Source of the DNA: Roseibium algicola
Lineage (GTDB): Bacteria > Pseudomonadota > Alphaproteobacteria > Rhizobiales > Stappiaceae
Length of the DNA: 64,000 bases
Assembly (NCBI RefSeq): GCF_001999245.1
Contig: NZ_CP019630.1
Span: forward strand, 434,001 to 498,000
Direction of reading: 5' to 3'
A program made the position numbers and the translations under genes. A model generated the notes under the pieces. It was not told where the DNA came from. It worked only from the letters and a program-made list of their open reading frames with translations, and searched no databases. Positions within the stretch are counted from its first letter, which is position 1, and the number at the start of each line of letters is the position of its first letter. Of the stretch, positions 36,893 to 45,023 are shown in pieces.

Positions 36893-36936
36893 GGTTCAAC
36901 TCCGCTTCTTTCAGGTTTGGTTTGAATTGCGCCGTC

Positions 36937-38100
36937 TTATGTCCGGGCGCTTTTGCTCAAGGCCGCCTCGAAGTCGGCCCAAAGATCGTTGGGGTCTTCC
37001 AACCCCAGGCTGAGGCGTACGATCCGGTCGGACACGCCAAAGCGTTGCATTGAATTCTGCTCGCCCGCCTGGTTGAGGCCGATGCGTGTCGGCAGGATCA
37101 GGCTTTCGAAACCACCCCAGCTGACGCCAAGGCGGAACAGCTTCAGACTGTCGGCAAGGTTCGGGATGTCGACGTTGTCGTTCAGCGCGACGGACAACAG
37201 GCCCGAGCGGCCGGTCAGACCAGGCACGATGTTCGGACCGGGCGAATGCACCGCGCTGACATGCGGGTGGCTCGCCAGCCGGTCAACAAACAGGTTCGCG
37301 GTCGCCTGGTGCTGGCGCATGCGCGGGCCAAGGGTGCGCAGTCCCCGGGTCAGCAGAAAAGCCTCGAATGGCGCAAGCTTGCCGCCGAGCAGCGGCAGGG
37401 TCAGGTCCCGGATCCCGTCGATCAGGTCCTGGCGTGCCACCACCACGCCGGCAACCGTATCGGAATGGCCGGACAGGTATTTGGAGGCAGAATGCAGAAC
37501 GATGTCGATGCCGAGGGTCAGTGGACGCTGGAAGAGCGGTGTTGCCCAGGAGTTGTCGATTACGGTGATCGTGCCGTGCTTTTTCGCATGTGAGGCGACA
37601 AGTCCGAGATCCAGCGTCTTGAAGACGACGGAGGTCGGGCTTTCCAGATAGGCGAGCTTCACGCCCTTGAGCAGATCCGGATCCGACTGGAACTCCTCAA
37701 TTGAATGATAGGTAACCCCGACGCCAAACGGGCGCAGCATTCGCTCGAACAGGCGATAGGCATCCGGATAGACATGTTCGATGCAGGCAATGCGGTCACC
37801 CGGCTTGACGAAGGCAAGAACGGTGGAGGAGATCGCTGCCATGCCGGACGCAAAACCGACAGCAGCTTCGCCCTCTTCCGCCTGGGCCATCAGCTTTTCA
37901 AAGGCAGCCACAGTGGGGTTCTGAACCCGTGTATAGAGCGGCTCGTTGGAGCGGCCCGCCATCCGGTCTTCGAAGGCCTTGTAGTTGTCGAAGGTGAAGA
38001 GAGACGTCTGCACGATCGGCGGCGCCACAGCGCCTCCTGTCTCGGCAGCAGCCGCCAGCAGCGTCTCGATCGAATATCCACCCGGCACAGCGTCAGCCAT
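36937..38100 (-). CDS. Cys/Met-metabolism PLP-dependent enzyme (gamma-family lyase/synthase)
   Basis: A 387-residue fold-type I PLP enzyme of the cystathionine gamma-synthase/lyase family. PLP-contacting residues: Tyr56/Arg58 in LYTRVQNPT, GFASGMAAISST, Asp182 in VIDNSWATP and the Schiff-base Lys207 in HSASKYLSGHSD. The C-domain has SWGGFESLILPT and a substrate-carboxylate Arg in IVRLSLGLEDPNDL. Start 38100 follows GAGGAACACG. It overlaps the FadR-like gene upstream and precedes a CUT1 importer, an unusual partnership. The exact reaction (beta/gamma-elimination or replacement) cannot be read from sequence. Confidence 0.88.
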   Translation of the reverse strand: MADAVPGGYSIETLLAAAAETGGAVAPPIVQTSLFTFDNYKAFEDRMAGRSNEPLYTRVQNPTVAAFEKLMAQAEEGEAAVGFASGMAAISSTVLAFVKPGDRIACIEHVYPDAYRLFERMLRPFGVGVTYHSIEEFQSDPDLLKGVKLAYLESPTSVVFKTLDLGLVASHAKKHGTITVIDNSWATPLFQRPLTLGIDIVLHSASKYLSGHSDTVAGVVVARQDLIDGIRDLTLPLLGGKLAPFEAFLLTRGLRTLGPRMRQHQATANLFVDRLASHPHVSAVHSPGPNIVPGLTGRSGLLSVALNDNVDIPNLADSLKLFRLGVSWGGFESLILPTRIGLNQAGEQNSMQRFGVSDRIVRLSLGLEDPNDLWADFEAALSKSART

Positions 38101-38851
38101 CGTGTTCCTCTGAAATTTTCTGGGTTTCGGCACAGACCATATCGATGATCATCTCGGTCAGTTCCGCTGCCTTGTCCTCGTCACCGGCGATGATCGCGTC
38201 GGCAAGCGGGCGGTGCAGCGGGATGGTGTCCTGGCCGAGATGCGGCTTGCCGAACGGTGTTTCGTAAATGTCGTGAAAGGCTTTCTGGATCTGTTCGATG
38301 AACTGCCTGAACAGGGGATTGCCGGTCGCATCGTGAACGGCGTTGTGAAACCGATGGTCGGCCGGGCGCCAGTCTTCACCGGCTTCGAACACAGCCATCA
38401 GTTCCGCCGCCCGGGCATTGATGATGCGGCGCTGGTCCGGCGTTGCGGATCTCGTTGCGATACGCACCGACTCGATTTCCAGAGGCCGTCGAACCTGCTG
38501 CATTCGCAACAGGCTCTCGGCTTCATGTTTGATGGTGAGGGCCACGCGCAGTGTATTGGTTGATATTTCCGCGATGAGCCTTGTGCCGGCTCCTTTGTTG
38601 CGGCTGACGACACCCATGCTTTCCCAGGTCTTGAGCGTCTCGCGAATGGTCGACCTGCCAAAGCCGAGACGGCGCACAAGCTCCAGTTCCGGCGGCAGAC
38701 GATCCCCGATCTTGAGACCTTCCTGCTCGATGAGGCTGATCAGGGCTCGCGGCACATCCCGCGGCTCACTCGCTGCTGCAGACCCCGTTTCCGGTTTCGG
38801 CTGTTGTGCATTTTCCGGCATGAACAGATGTCGACCTTCTTTGTTTGCCAT
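38093..38851 (-). CDS. GntR-family regulator (FadR/FCD subfamily)
   Basis: A 252-residue regulator. After a 30-residue polar tail, the winged helix reads LISLIEQEGLKIGDRLPPELELVRRLGFGRSTIRETLKTWESMGVV. The FCD helical effector domain follows, with metal-site candidates in DWRPADHRFHNAVHDATGN and HRPLADAI. It is the first gene of the PLP/CUT1 operon and overlaps the next start. Two identical TGTCTGACA boxes directly upstream imply autoregulation of the whole unit. Confidence 0.9.
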   Translation of the reverse strand: MANKEGRHLFMPENAQQPKPETGSAAASEPRDVPRALISLIEQEGLKIGDRLPPELELVRRLGFGRSTIRETLKTWESMGVVSRNKGAGTRLIAEISTNTLRVALTIKHEAESLLRMQQVRRPLEIESVRIATRSATPDQRRIINARAAELMAVFEAGEDWRPADHRFHNAVHDATGNPLFRQFIEQIQKAFHDIYETPFGKPHLGQDTIPLHRPLADAIIAGDEDKAAELTEMIIDMVCAETQKISEEHDG

Positions 38852-38861
38852 CTCACGTTAC

Positions 38862-38897
38862 CACTTTGTCTGACATTGTAAACACTTTGTCTGACAT
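38862..38897. promoter_or_regulatory. Twin operator boxes for the PLP/CUT1 operon
   Basis: CACTTTGTCTGACAT occurs at 38862-38876 and again, identical over 15 bases, at 38883-38897. Each contains TGTC-T-GACA, a GntR-like palindrome. The 21-bp spacing is two helical turns, so two dimers would sit on the same face. The first box ends 11 bp before the regulator's ATG at 38851. Confidence 0.7.
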
Positions 38898-38983
38898 AAT
38901 TTTCAGGCAAAGCGCTATCCCGTTTAAACAATTGTTTTATTGAGTGAATTTCACACTCTCGCGAAGAACACCAGCCACCGCAG

Positions 38984-39375
38984 TCCCACGCCTCTCACCA
39001 CAATCACCCTCACCATCGTCATCCCGGCCAAGCAACGCGCGAGCCGGGATCGGAGAGCCGCTGGCAGCGGCGGCAAGTCCTCCTGCCCTATCGACTGGCC
39101 CCGGTTCCCCGGTCCCGGATCTGCGCTGCGCTCCGTCCGGGAAGACGAAATCTAGGTGGGAGATTATCCAAAGGGCAGCCAGCTGAGCTGCCCCACCGCT
39201 TCTCACAACTATCAAACTCACCGCCGTCATCCCGGCCAAGCAACGCGCGAGCCGGGATCGGGGAGCCGCTGGCGACGGCGGTGGCCCGCCTCCTATCGAC
39301 AGGCCTCAGCTTCCCCGTTCCAGGATCTGCGCTGCGCTCCGTCCGGGAGGACGAAATCGAGGTGGGAGATTGTCC
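38984..39375. repeat. Two direct copies of a ~184-bp dispersed palindromic repeat
   Basis: Copies at about 38984-39167 and 39191-39375, offset by about 208 bp, share long identical blocks (for example GTCATCCCGGCCAAGCAACG, GATCTGCGCTGCGCTCCGTC and AGGTGGGAGATT). Each begins with a CATCCCGGC...GCCGGGAT hairpin. This is the CGTCATCCCGGC-type intergenic repeat widespread in alphaproteobacteria; a shorter copy lies at 59.9 kb. A 100-aa minus-strand frame across copy 1 is an artefact of the repeat. Confidence 0.8.
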
Positions 39376-39401
39376 CGAAGACGGCCTGTCGCGGAGGCTG
39401 T

Positions 39402-39431
39402 AAACAAAAGCCCGGCACGAGGTGCCGGGCT
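39402..39431 (-). terminator. Terminator of the aromatic-degradation operon
   Basis: A perfect 10-bp stem AGCCCGGCAC / GTGCCGGGCT with a GAG loop; on the minus strand it is followed by TTTTGTTT. It lies 33 bp past the RidA stop codon and ends the long operon that starts at 52.1 kb. Confidence 0.85.
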
Positions 39432-39463
39432 ATAGATAGCGCAACGGAAATATTCTCTGCCGG

Positions 39464-39859
39464 TCAGCCGACCTGGGCGGTCGCCTCGATTTCGATCAAT
39501 GCATCGTCCTCGATGAGGCCGGCCACCACGACGACCGACATGGCCGGGAAATGCCGCCCCATCACCCGGCGGTAGGCTTCACCGACTTCTCTCTGCCGGG
39601 CAAGATATTCGCGTTTGTCCGTAATGAACCATGTCAGGCGGGCGATATCGGTCACGGCTCCACCGGCAGCCTCGACAATGGCCACAATGTTGGCGAGCGT
39701 CTGTTCCATCTGGCCGACGAAGTCACTGGTTTCAAAGACCTGGTCCTTGTTCCAGCCGATCTGGCCGCCGATATGGAGCGTCTTGCCCTCCGTCAACATG
39801 CCGTTTGCATAGCCTTTTGCCGGGGCCCAGCCGTCGGGTTGAATGCTTTTGACCGTCAT
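39464..39859 (-). CDS. RidA/YjgF/UK114-family protein lacking the canonical arginine
   Basis: A 131-residue member of the RidA superfamily, trimeric enamine/imine deaminases. The fold is readable: LHIGGQIGWNKDQ, MEQTLANIVAIVEAAGGAVTDIARLTWFITD and the terminal LIEIEATAQVG. In RidA proper a conserved Arg (E. coli Arg105, in VARLP) binds the substrate carboxylate; the aligned position here is Gly114 (VAGLIEDD). It therefore belongs with divergent Rid groups and may act on a non-amino-acid substrate. As last gene of the aromatic-CoA operon it could hydrolyse the amino-enone formed from 2-aminobenzoyl-CoA. Confidence 0.85.
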   Translation of the reverse strand: MTVKSIQPDGWAPAKGYANGMLTEGKTLHIGGQIGWNKDQVFETSDFVGQMEQTLANIVAIVEAAGGAVTDIARLTWFITDKREYLARQREVGEAYRRVMGRHFPAMSVVVVAGLIEDDALIEIEATAQVG

Positions 39860-39959
39860 TGATCCTGACTTTCCTTGTCTTCCGGATCAGCTGAAAATCA
39901 ATCCGACTGGATTGAACTCTCAAGGCTGATCGCTCCCTACCTGTTGAACCGGTCGGCGC

Positions 39960-40361
39960 TCAAGCGAGTGCCAACTGGTCCAGAAATCGTTGTTTTACCT
40001 GTTCCGGCCATGGCTCCGGTTTGCCGCTGCTGTCCACGTTGACGATGGTCAGCTCGGTCTGGAAACGCGCCTCGCCTTCGCATTGCGCGCTGATTGCGAT
40101 GCCGCAACTGGTCCGGCCAACCTTGGTCACGTTCAAGCCGAGCACCAGAAGATCGCCCAGTTTGCTCGGAGCCATGAAACGCGTACGAATTTCCGCAGTC
40201 GGTACGGCTCCCACCTTGTGAATGTCCTTGAACGGCCATTCGACGACCTTGTCGAAAAAGGCTTCGACACAATCGTTCATCATCTCGAAATAGCGGGGAT
40301 AGAAGACAATCCCCGCCGGATCGCAATGCTTGAACAAGATGGGTTGCTCGAACCGGAACAT
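39960..40361 (-). CDS. 4-hydroxybenzoyl-CoA thioesterase-family (hot-dog) acyl-CoA thioesterase
   Basis: A 133-residue single hot-dog-domain thioesterase. The motif KHCDPAGIVFYPRYFEMMND matches the 4-hydroxybenzoyl-CoA thioesterase active-site helix, with the catalytic Asp at about residue 14. The ATG at 40361 has GGAG with an 8-base gap; the GTG one codon earlier is less likely. It lies 3 bp after livF in the aromatic operon. A likely job is rescue of CoA from stalled aromatic-CoA intermediates. Confidence 0.88.
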   Translation of the reverse strand: MFRFEQPILFKHCDPAGIVFYPRYFEMMNDCVEAFFDKVVEWPFKDIHKVGAVPTAEIRTRFMAPSKLGDLLVLGLNVTKVGRTSCGIAISAQCEGEARFQTELTIVNVDSSGKPEPWPEQVKQRFLDQLALA

Positions 40362-40364
40362 CAC

Positions 40365-41054
40365 TCAAACTCCGATGTACTTGGCAGTGACGTCGTCGGT
40401 CAGAGCATCAATACCGCCAGTCCAGACGGATGTGCCGCGCTCCAGGATCGTCGCCCGGTCGCAAACCTGGCGCAGTTCCTTGATCGACTTGTCGATGACG
40501 AGGATCGCGAGCCCCGTTTCCGCCTTCAACTGACGGATCACGGCCCAGATTTCCTGGCGGATGACAGGGGCCAGACCTTCGGTCGCTTCGTCCAGGATCA
40601 GCAGCTTCGGGTTGGTCATCAGGGCTCGGCCAATGGCGAGCATCTGCTGTTCGCCACCCGACAGCGAACCCGCCCGCTGGCCGCGCCGTTCACCAAGCCG
40701 CGGAAACATGCCTATGACGCGTTCGAAGGTCCAGTCGCCGCGCCGTGCCGCCGCGATCAGGTTTTCCTGAACGCTCAAGGTGCTGAAACAGCGACGGCCT
40801 TCAGGAACAAGGCCCAGTCCCAACCGGGCAGCCTTGTGGCTCGGCAGGCGGGCAAGGTCATGACCGGCAAATGTCAGCGAGCCTTGCGCGGAGAGCATCC
40901 GGCAAATGCATTTGACCGTGGTCGACTTGCCCATGCCGTTACGGCCGAGCAGTGCCAGCACTTCACCCTCGCCAATTTCCAGATCAACGCCGAAAAGCGC
41001 CTGGCTGGCGCCATAGGAGGCCGTCACATTGGACAGTGTCAGAAGACTGCTCAT
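40365..41054 (-). CDS. livF: Branched-chain-type ABC transporter ATPase LivF
   Basis: A 229-residue ATPase of the HAAT (LivF) family: Walker A LGRNGMGKSTTVKCI, PEGRRCFSTLSVQENL, signature LSGGEQQMLAIGRAL, Walker B LLILDEATEGLAP. Overlaps livG by 4 bases. In this operon it probably energises uptake of an aromatic acid, as HAAT systems often do. Confidence 0.92.
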   Translation of the reverse strand: MSSLLTLSNVTASYGASQALFGVDLEIGEGEVLALLGRNGMGKSTTVKCICRMLSAQGSLTFAGHDLARLPSHKAARLGLGLVPEGRRCFSTLSVQENLIAAARRGDWTFERVIGMFPRLGERRGQRAGSLSGGEQQMLAIGRALMTNPKLLILDEATEGLAPVIRQEIWAVIRQLKAETGLAILVIDKSIKELRQVCDRATILERGTSVWTGGIDALTDDVTAKYIGV

Positions 41055-41800
41055 GCTTCGTCTCCCAGGTAAGCTTCCTTGACGGCGGCGTTGGACCGGA
41101 TTTCATCGACCGTACCGGTGGCAATCACCTCGCCGTACACCAGCACACTGATACGGTCTGCCAGCGAAAAGACCGCGTCCATGTCGTGTTCGACGAGAAG
41201 GATCGGTGCTTCGTGCCGGAGCTGATCGAGAAAACCGGTAAGCAGCTTCGAGCCTTCAGAGCCCATGCCTGCCATGGGTTCATCCATGACAAGCGCCTTT
41301 GGTTTCTGCGTCAGCGCAACGGCCACTTCCAGCTGACGACGCTGGCCGTGACTGAGCTCCGCCGTGCGCATGCGTGCCTGGTCCAACAGGCCGACACGGG
41401 CGAGCGCTTCCTCCGCGGTTTCACGCAAAGAGGTGTCCCTGGTCACGTTGGAGAAGAACCTCCAGGGCCGACCGCTGGCGCCCAGTGCCCCGAGCAGAAC
41501 GTTCTGGAGAACCGTGTCTTCCATGGCCAGCGAGGAGATCTGGAAGGTACGCCCGAGGCCGGCGCGCGCGCGGGCGCGTGTCGGTTGATGCGTAACGTCC
41601 CTGCCCAGCAGGCGAACCGCCCCGGCATCAGGCCGCAGTGTTCCGCAAATCTGCCCGATCAGGGTGGACTTGCCGGCACCATTGGGACCGATGATCGCAT
41701 GGATCTCGCCAGGCTTCAGGTCGATGGAGATGTCACGGCTGGCACGCAAGGCACCAAAGCTCTTGGAAATGCCGTTTGTTTGCAGGACAGCATCAGTCAT
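41051..41800 (-). CDS. livG: Branched-chain-type ABC transporter ATPase LivG
   Basis: A 249-residue ATPase: Walker A GPNGAGKSTLIGQI, LGRTFQISSLAMEDTVLQN (the LivG-typical RTFQ segment), LSHGQRRQLEVAVAL signature and VMDEPMAGMG. Partner of LivF; overlaps livM by 8 bases. Confidence 0.92.
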   Translation of the reverse strand: MTDAVLQTNGISKSFGALRASRDISIDLKPGEIHAIIGPNGAGKSTLIGQICGTLRPDAGAVRLLGRDVTHQPTRARARAGLGRTFQISSLAMEDTVLQNVLLGALGASGRPWRFFSNVTRDTSLRETAEEALARVGLLDQARMRTAELSHGQRRQLEVAVALTQKPKALVMDEPMAGMGSEGSKLLTGFLDQLRHEAPILLVEHDMDAVFSLADRISVLVYGEVIATGTVDEIRSNAAVKEAYLGDEA

Positions 41801-42776
41801 GAACAGCCTCCCGTCCGCAAATCATGCCAATCACACCGCCCTTGCCGAAGAGCACGATGACCAGAAGCAACAGCCCTAGGTAGATGTGCCAGAAGTCGCT
41901 CAAGGCTCCGAGCCAGTGCTCCAGCGCAACAAAGACCAGCGCACCGACCACAGGCCCGAAAAGCCGTCCGACCCCACCGATGATGATGAAGATCATGATC
42001 TCGCCACTGGTCTGCCAGCTGAACATCGTCGGACTGACAAAACGGTTGAGGTCGGCAAACAATGCCCCTGCGAGACCCGTGATGGCGCCGGACACAACGA
42101 AGGCAACGAGCTTCAGCCGCACCGGGTCCAGTCCCGCGGTCTCCACACGAACGGGAACCTGCCGGGCAGCATTGAGAGCAAGACCAAATGGAGACCCGGA
42201 CAGCCGCCATGCAAACAGCAGCACAAGGCACAAAAGCCCCAGGCAAAGCCCGTAGAACTGGATTGGGTCCAGCGTATTGAGCCCCGGAAACCCGTTGCGG
42301 ACATAGATCGACAGTCCGTCCTCTCCGCCATATTCCGCCCAGGAAATGGCAAAGAAGAAGAACATCTGGCCAAAGGCCAGCGTGATCATGATGAAGTAGA
42401 CCCCTGCCGTTCTCAAGGACAGGATCCCGATCACCAGCGCAGCCAGGGAAGACACCACGACGGCCACCAGCCAGATCACCGGCATGGACTTCGTGCCTTC
42501 GATCAGGAATGGCCACTCGGTGAGCGCGGTATAGTTCTGGGCATGGTAGGCGAGGATACCCATGGCATAACCGCCGAGGCCGAAGAAGACCGCGTGACCG
42601 AGACTGACCAGCCCGCCAAGGCCGAGCGCGATGTTGAGGCCAACGGCCGCGATCGCAAAGACGACGGCACGCGTCATCAGCGTAATGGTGAAGGGTTCTT
42701 CCGCCGAGATCGCCCAAAAAGGGATCGCGACGAAGAGCGCCAGCGTCAGCGCATTGAGATAGCGTTCCCGGATCAT
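41793..42776 (-). CDS. livM: Branched-chain-type ABC transporter permease LivM
   Basis: A 327-residue inner-membrane permease with about 8-9 helices; landmarks are LNIALGLGGLVSLGHAVFFGLGGYAMGIL near residues 45-75 and a cytoplasmic-loop segment SPFGLALNAARQVPVRVETAGLDPVRLKLVAFVVSG. Overlaps livH by 4 bases. Confidence 0.92.
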   Translation of the reverse strand: MIRERYLNALTLALFVAIPFWAISAEEPFTITLMTRAVVFAIAAVGLNIALGLGGLVSLGHAVFFGLGGYAMGILAYHAQNYTALTEWPFLIEGTKSMPVIWLVAVVVSSLAALVIGILSLRTAGVYFIMITLAFGQMFFFFAISWAEYGGEDGLSIYVRNGFPGLNTLDPIQFYGLCLGLLCLVLLFAWRLSGSPFGLALNAARQVPVRVETAGLDPVRLKLVAFVVSGAITGLAGALFADLNRFVSPTMFSWQTSGEIMIFIIIGGVGRLFGPVVGALVFVALEHWLGALSDFWHIYLGLLLLVIVLFGKGGVIGMICGREAVHD

Positions 42777-43693
42777 GCGCGCGCTCCGAACAGACCGGCA
42801 GGACGCAGGATCAGCACCGCAGCCATGAGGATATAGATCGCCATGGAGGCGAGCGAGGATCCGACGGACGTGGCTGTCGACGGATCGAGGAACAGTTTCA
42901 GGATCTCCGGCAGGAAGATGCCACCGAGCGTATCGGTCAATCCGACCAGGATAGCGCCCACAAGCGCCCCCTTGATGGAGCCGATGCCGCCGATGACGAT
43001 GACGACGAAAGCCAGGATCAACACCGGTTCCCCCATGCCGACCTGCACCGACTGGATGGCACCGACCAGGGCGCCGGCAAGACCTGCCAGTGCGGCGCCA
43101 AGCGCGAAGACGATGGTATAGAGCCGTGCAATGTCGATGCCGAGGGCCGCAATCATCTCGCGGTCATTTTCCCCTGCCCTTATCTGCACACCGAGACGCG
43201 TCCTGGAAATCAGCATCCAGAGACCGAGCGCCACGGCAAGGCCGACGGCTATCAGCGTCAGCCGGTAGAGAGGATATTCGATGCCGCCCGGCAACGTGAC
43301 CGGGCCGGACAGGAATTCCGGCACGTCGAGAAACAGCGGAAAGGAACCGAAGATCCAGCGCGTTCCTTCGGAGAAGATCAGGATCAGCGCAAATGTCGCC
43401 AGCACCTGATCCAGATGATCCTTGGCGTAAAGCCGGCGGATGACCACCAACTCGACCAAGGCACCCGCGATGGCAGCACCGGCAAGTGCCGCCACGAGGC
43501 CCAGCAGAAACGATCCGGTTGCAGCCGCAACAGCCGCCGCGCAGAACGCCCCGATCATGTACAGCGAACCATGGGCAAGGTTGATCAAACCCATGACGCC
43601 GAAGATCAAGGTCAGCCCGGCGGCCATCAGAAACAGCATGATGCCGAATTGCAGGCCGTTCAGAACCTGCTCTATGAGCAATATCAGTGACAT
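42773..43693 (-). CDS. livH: Branched-chain-type ABC transporter permease LivH
   Basis: A 306-residue permease with about 8 helices: QVLNGLQFGIMLFLMAAGLTLIFGVMGLINLAHGSLYMIGAF near the N-terminus and RAGENDREMIAALGIDIARLYTIVFALGAALAGLAGAL in the second half, both typical of LivH. First permease gene after the binding protein. Confidence 0.92.
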   Translation of the reverse strand: MSLILLIEQVLNGLQFGIMLFLMAAGLTLIFGVMGLINLAHGSLYMIGAFCAAAVAAATGSFLLGLVAALAGAAIAGALVELVVIRRLYAKDHLDQVLATFALILIFSEGTRWIFGSFPLFLDVPEFLSGPVTLPGGIEYPLYRLTLIAVGLAVALGLWMLISRTRLGVQIRAGENDREMIAALGIDIARLYTIVFALGAALAGLAGALVGAIQSVQVGMGEPVLILAFVVIVIGGIGSIKGALVGAILVGLTDTLGGIFLPEILKLFLDPSTATSVGSSLASMAIYILMAAVLILRPAGLFGARA

Positions 43694-43711
43694 GAGTACC
43701 CCGCCCCTTTG

Positions 43712-43735
43712 GCCGGCGCGGTTTCCCGCACCGGC
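43712..43735. other. Intercistronic hairpin between binding-protein gene and livH
   Basis: GCCGG-C-GCGG / CCGC-A-CCGGC with a short TTTC loop (one internal mismatch) fills the 57-bp gap. There is no U-tract, so RNA protection of the binding-protein message is likelier than termination. Confidence 0.5.
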
Positions 43736-43750
43736 TTTTGGGTCAATACC

Positions 43751-44887
43751 TTACATGTTGCACTCGGACCAGTAGGCATCCGCATGACTGGTCAAGGCCT
43801 TGCCGATGATCTTGTTGGTGTAGACGTCACCTTCCTTGATGACTTCGCGGACGTAGATGTCCTGGATCGGGTGATGGTTCGGACCGAACTTGAAGCCACC
43901 ACGAGTGGAAGCGAAATCGGCTTCTTCCAGCGCCGCGCGGAACGCGTCAGCATCCTTCACGTCCGCCTTGGCCATGGCCGACAGCAGCAGATTGGCGGTA
44001 TCGAAGCCCTGCGAAGCGTAAAGCGACGGCAGGCGGCCGTACTCGGCCTGGAAGCTCTCAACAAAGGCCTTGTTGGCCGGGGAGTCGATGTCCTTACTCC
44101 ACTGGCTGGTGTTCTTGACACCAAGTGCCGCATCGCCAACGGCCTGCAGAATGCCCTGATCAAAGGAGAAAGCGGGTCCGATGACCGGCAGGTCGACACC
44201 GGAGTCCTTGTACTGCTTCAGGAAGGAGATCCCCATGCCGCCCGGCAGGAAGAAATAGACACTGTCTGCACCGGAGGCACGGATCTGCGCGATTTCAGCC
44301 GCGTAGTCGGTCTGACCCAGCTTGGTGTAGATTTCGCCCGCGAACTCGCCCTTGTACATGCGCTTGTAACCGGTCAGCGCGTCCTTGCCGGCCGGGTAGT
44401 TCGGCGCAAGCAGGAAGCTGTTCTTCAGGCCTTCGAAATTGGCATAGGCGCCGGCAGCTTCATGCAGGTTGTCGTTCTGCCAGGCGACGTTGAAATAGTT
44501 CGGGTGGCAGCCCTTGCCGGCCAGCGCGGACGGGCCTGCGTTCGGCGACAGGTAGAACTTTCCCTGCGCGGTTGCTGACGGCACCACGGCCATGGCGAGG
44601 TTCGACCAGATGATACCGGTTAGGACGTCCACCTTTTCCGACTGGATCATCTTGTCGGCCAGCTGCACGGCGATGTCCGGCTTCTGCTGATCGTCCTCGA
44701 TCACCACTTCCAGATCCGTGTTGCCGGCCTGTTTTACAGCCAGCATGAAGCCATCGCGCACATCGATGCCAAGGCCTGCACCACCACCAGACAGAGTGGT
44801 AATCATGCCGACCTTCACCGGTTCCGCGTTGGCGCTGGAAAGGCCGAGTGCGAGAGCGGCTGCGGCCGCCATTGTTACAAATTTCAT
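43751..44887 (-). CDS. ABC transporter substrate-binding protein (HAAT/LivK type)
   Basis: A 378-residue periplasmic receptor with a signal peptide ending SSANAEPVK. It has the type I fold pattern of the Leu/Ile/Val family: VKVGMITTLSGGGAGLGIDVRDGFMLAVKQAG and IAVQLADKMIQSEKVDVLTGIIWSNLAMAV, with AGKGCHPNYFNVAWQNDN near the ligand site. Receptors of this branch often bind aromatic acids. In this operon 2-aminobenzoate, salicylate or a related benzoate is the probable ligand (inference). Confidence 0.9.
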   Translation of the reverse strand: MKFVTMAAAAALALGLSSANAEPVKVGMITTLSGGGAGLGIDVRDGFMLAVKQAGNTDLEVVIEDDQQKPDIAVQLADKMIQSEKVDVLTGIIWSNLAMAVVPSATAQGKFYLSPNAGPSALAGKGCHPNYFNVAWQNDNLHEAAGAYANFEGLKNSFLLAPNYPAGKDALTGYKRMYKGEFAGEIYTKLGQTDYAAEIAQIRASGADSVYFFLPGGMGISFLKQYKDSGVDLPVIGPAFSFDQGILQAVGDAALGVKNTSQWSKDIDSPANKAFVESFQAEYGRLPSLYASQGFDTANLLLSAMAKADVKDADAFRAALEEADFASTRGGFKFGPNHHPIQDIYVREVIKEGDVYTNKIIGKALTSHADAYWSECNM

Positions 44888-45023
44888 ATGCTGCTCCTCT
44901 TAGTCTTGTGACCTGCTATTCCCATTCGGTTTTTTAGTTTGGACCGCCGTGCTTCGTTATCGCGGCACGGTCAGCAAGGGGCTTGTCTTTTTAGTGTCCC
45001 GCGTGCCCCACGCGAGGGTCTGG

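Noticed and set aside
38937..39239. 100-aa minus-strand frame between the two operons
   Set aside because: It lies over the dispersed repeat, which produces spurious frames wherever it occurs.
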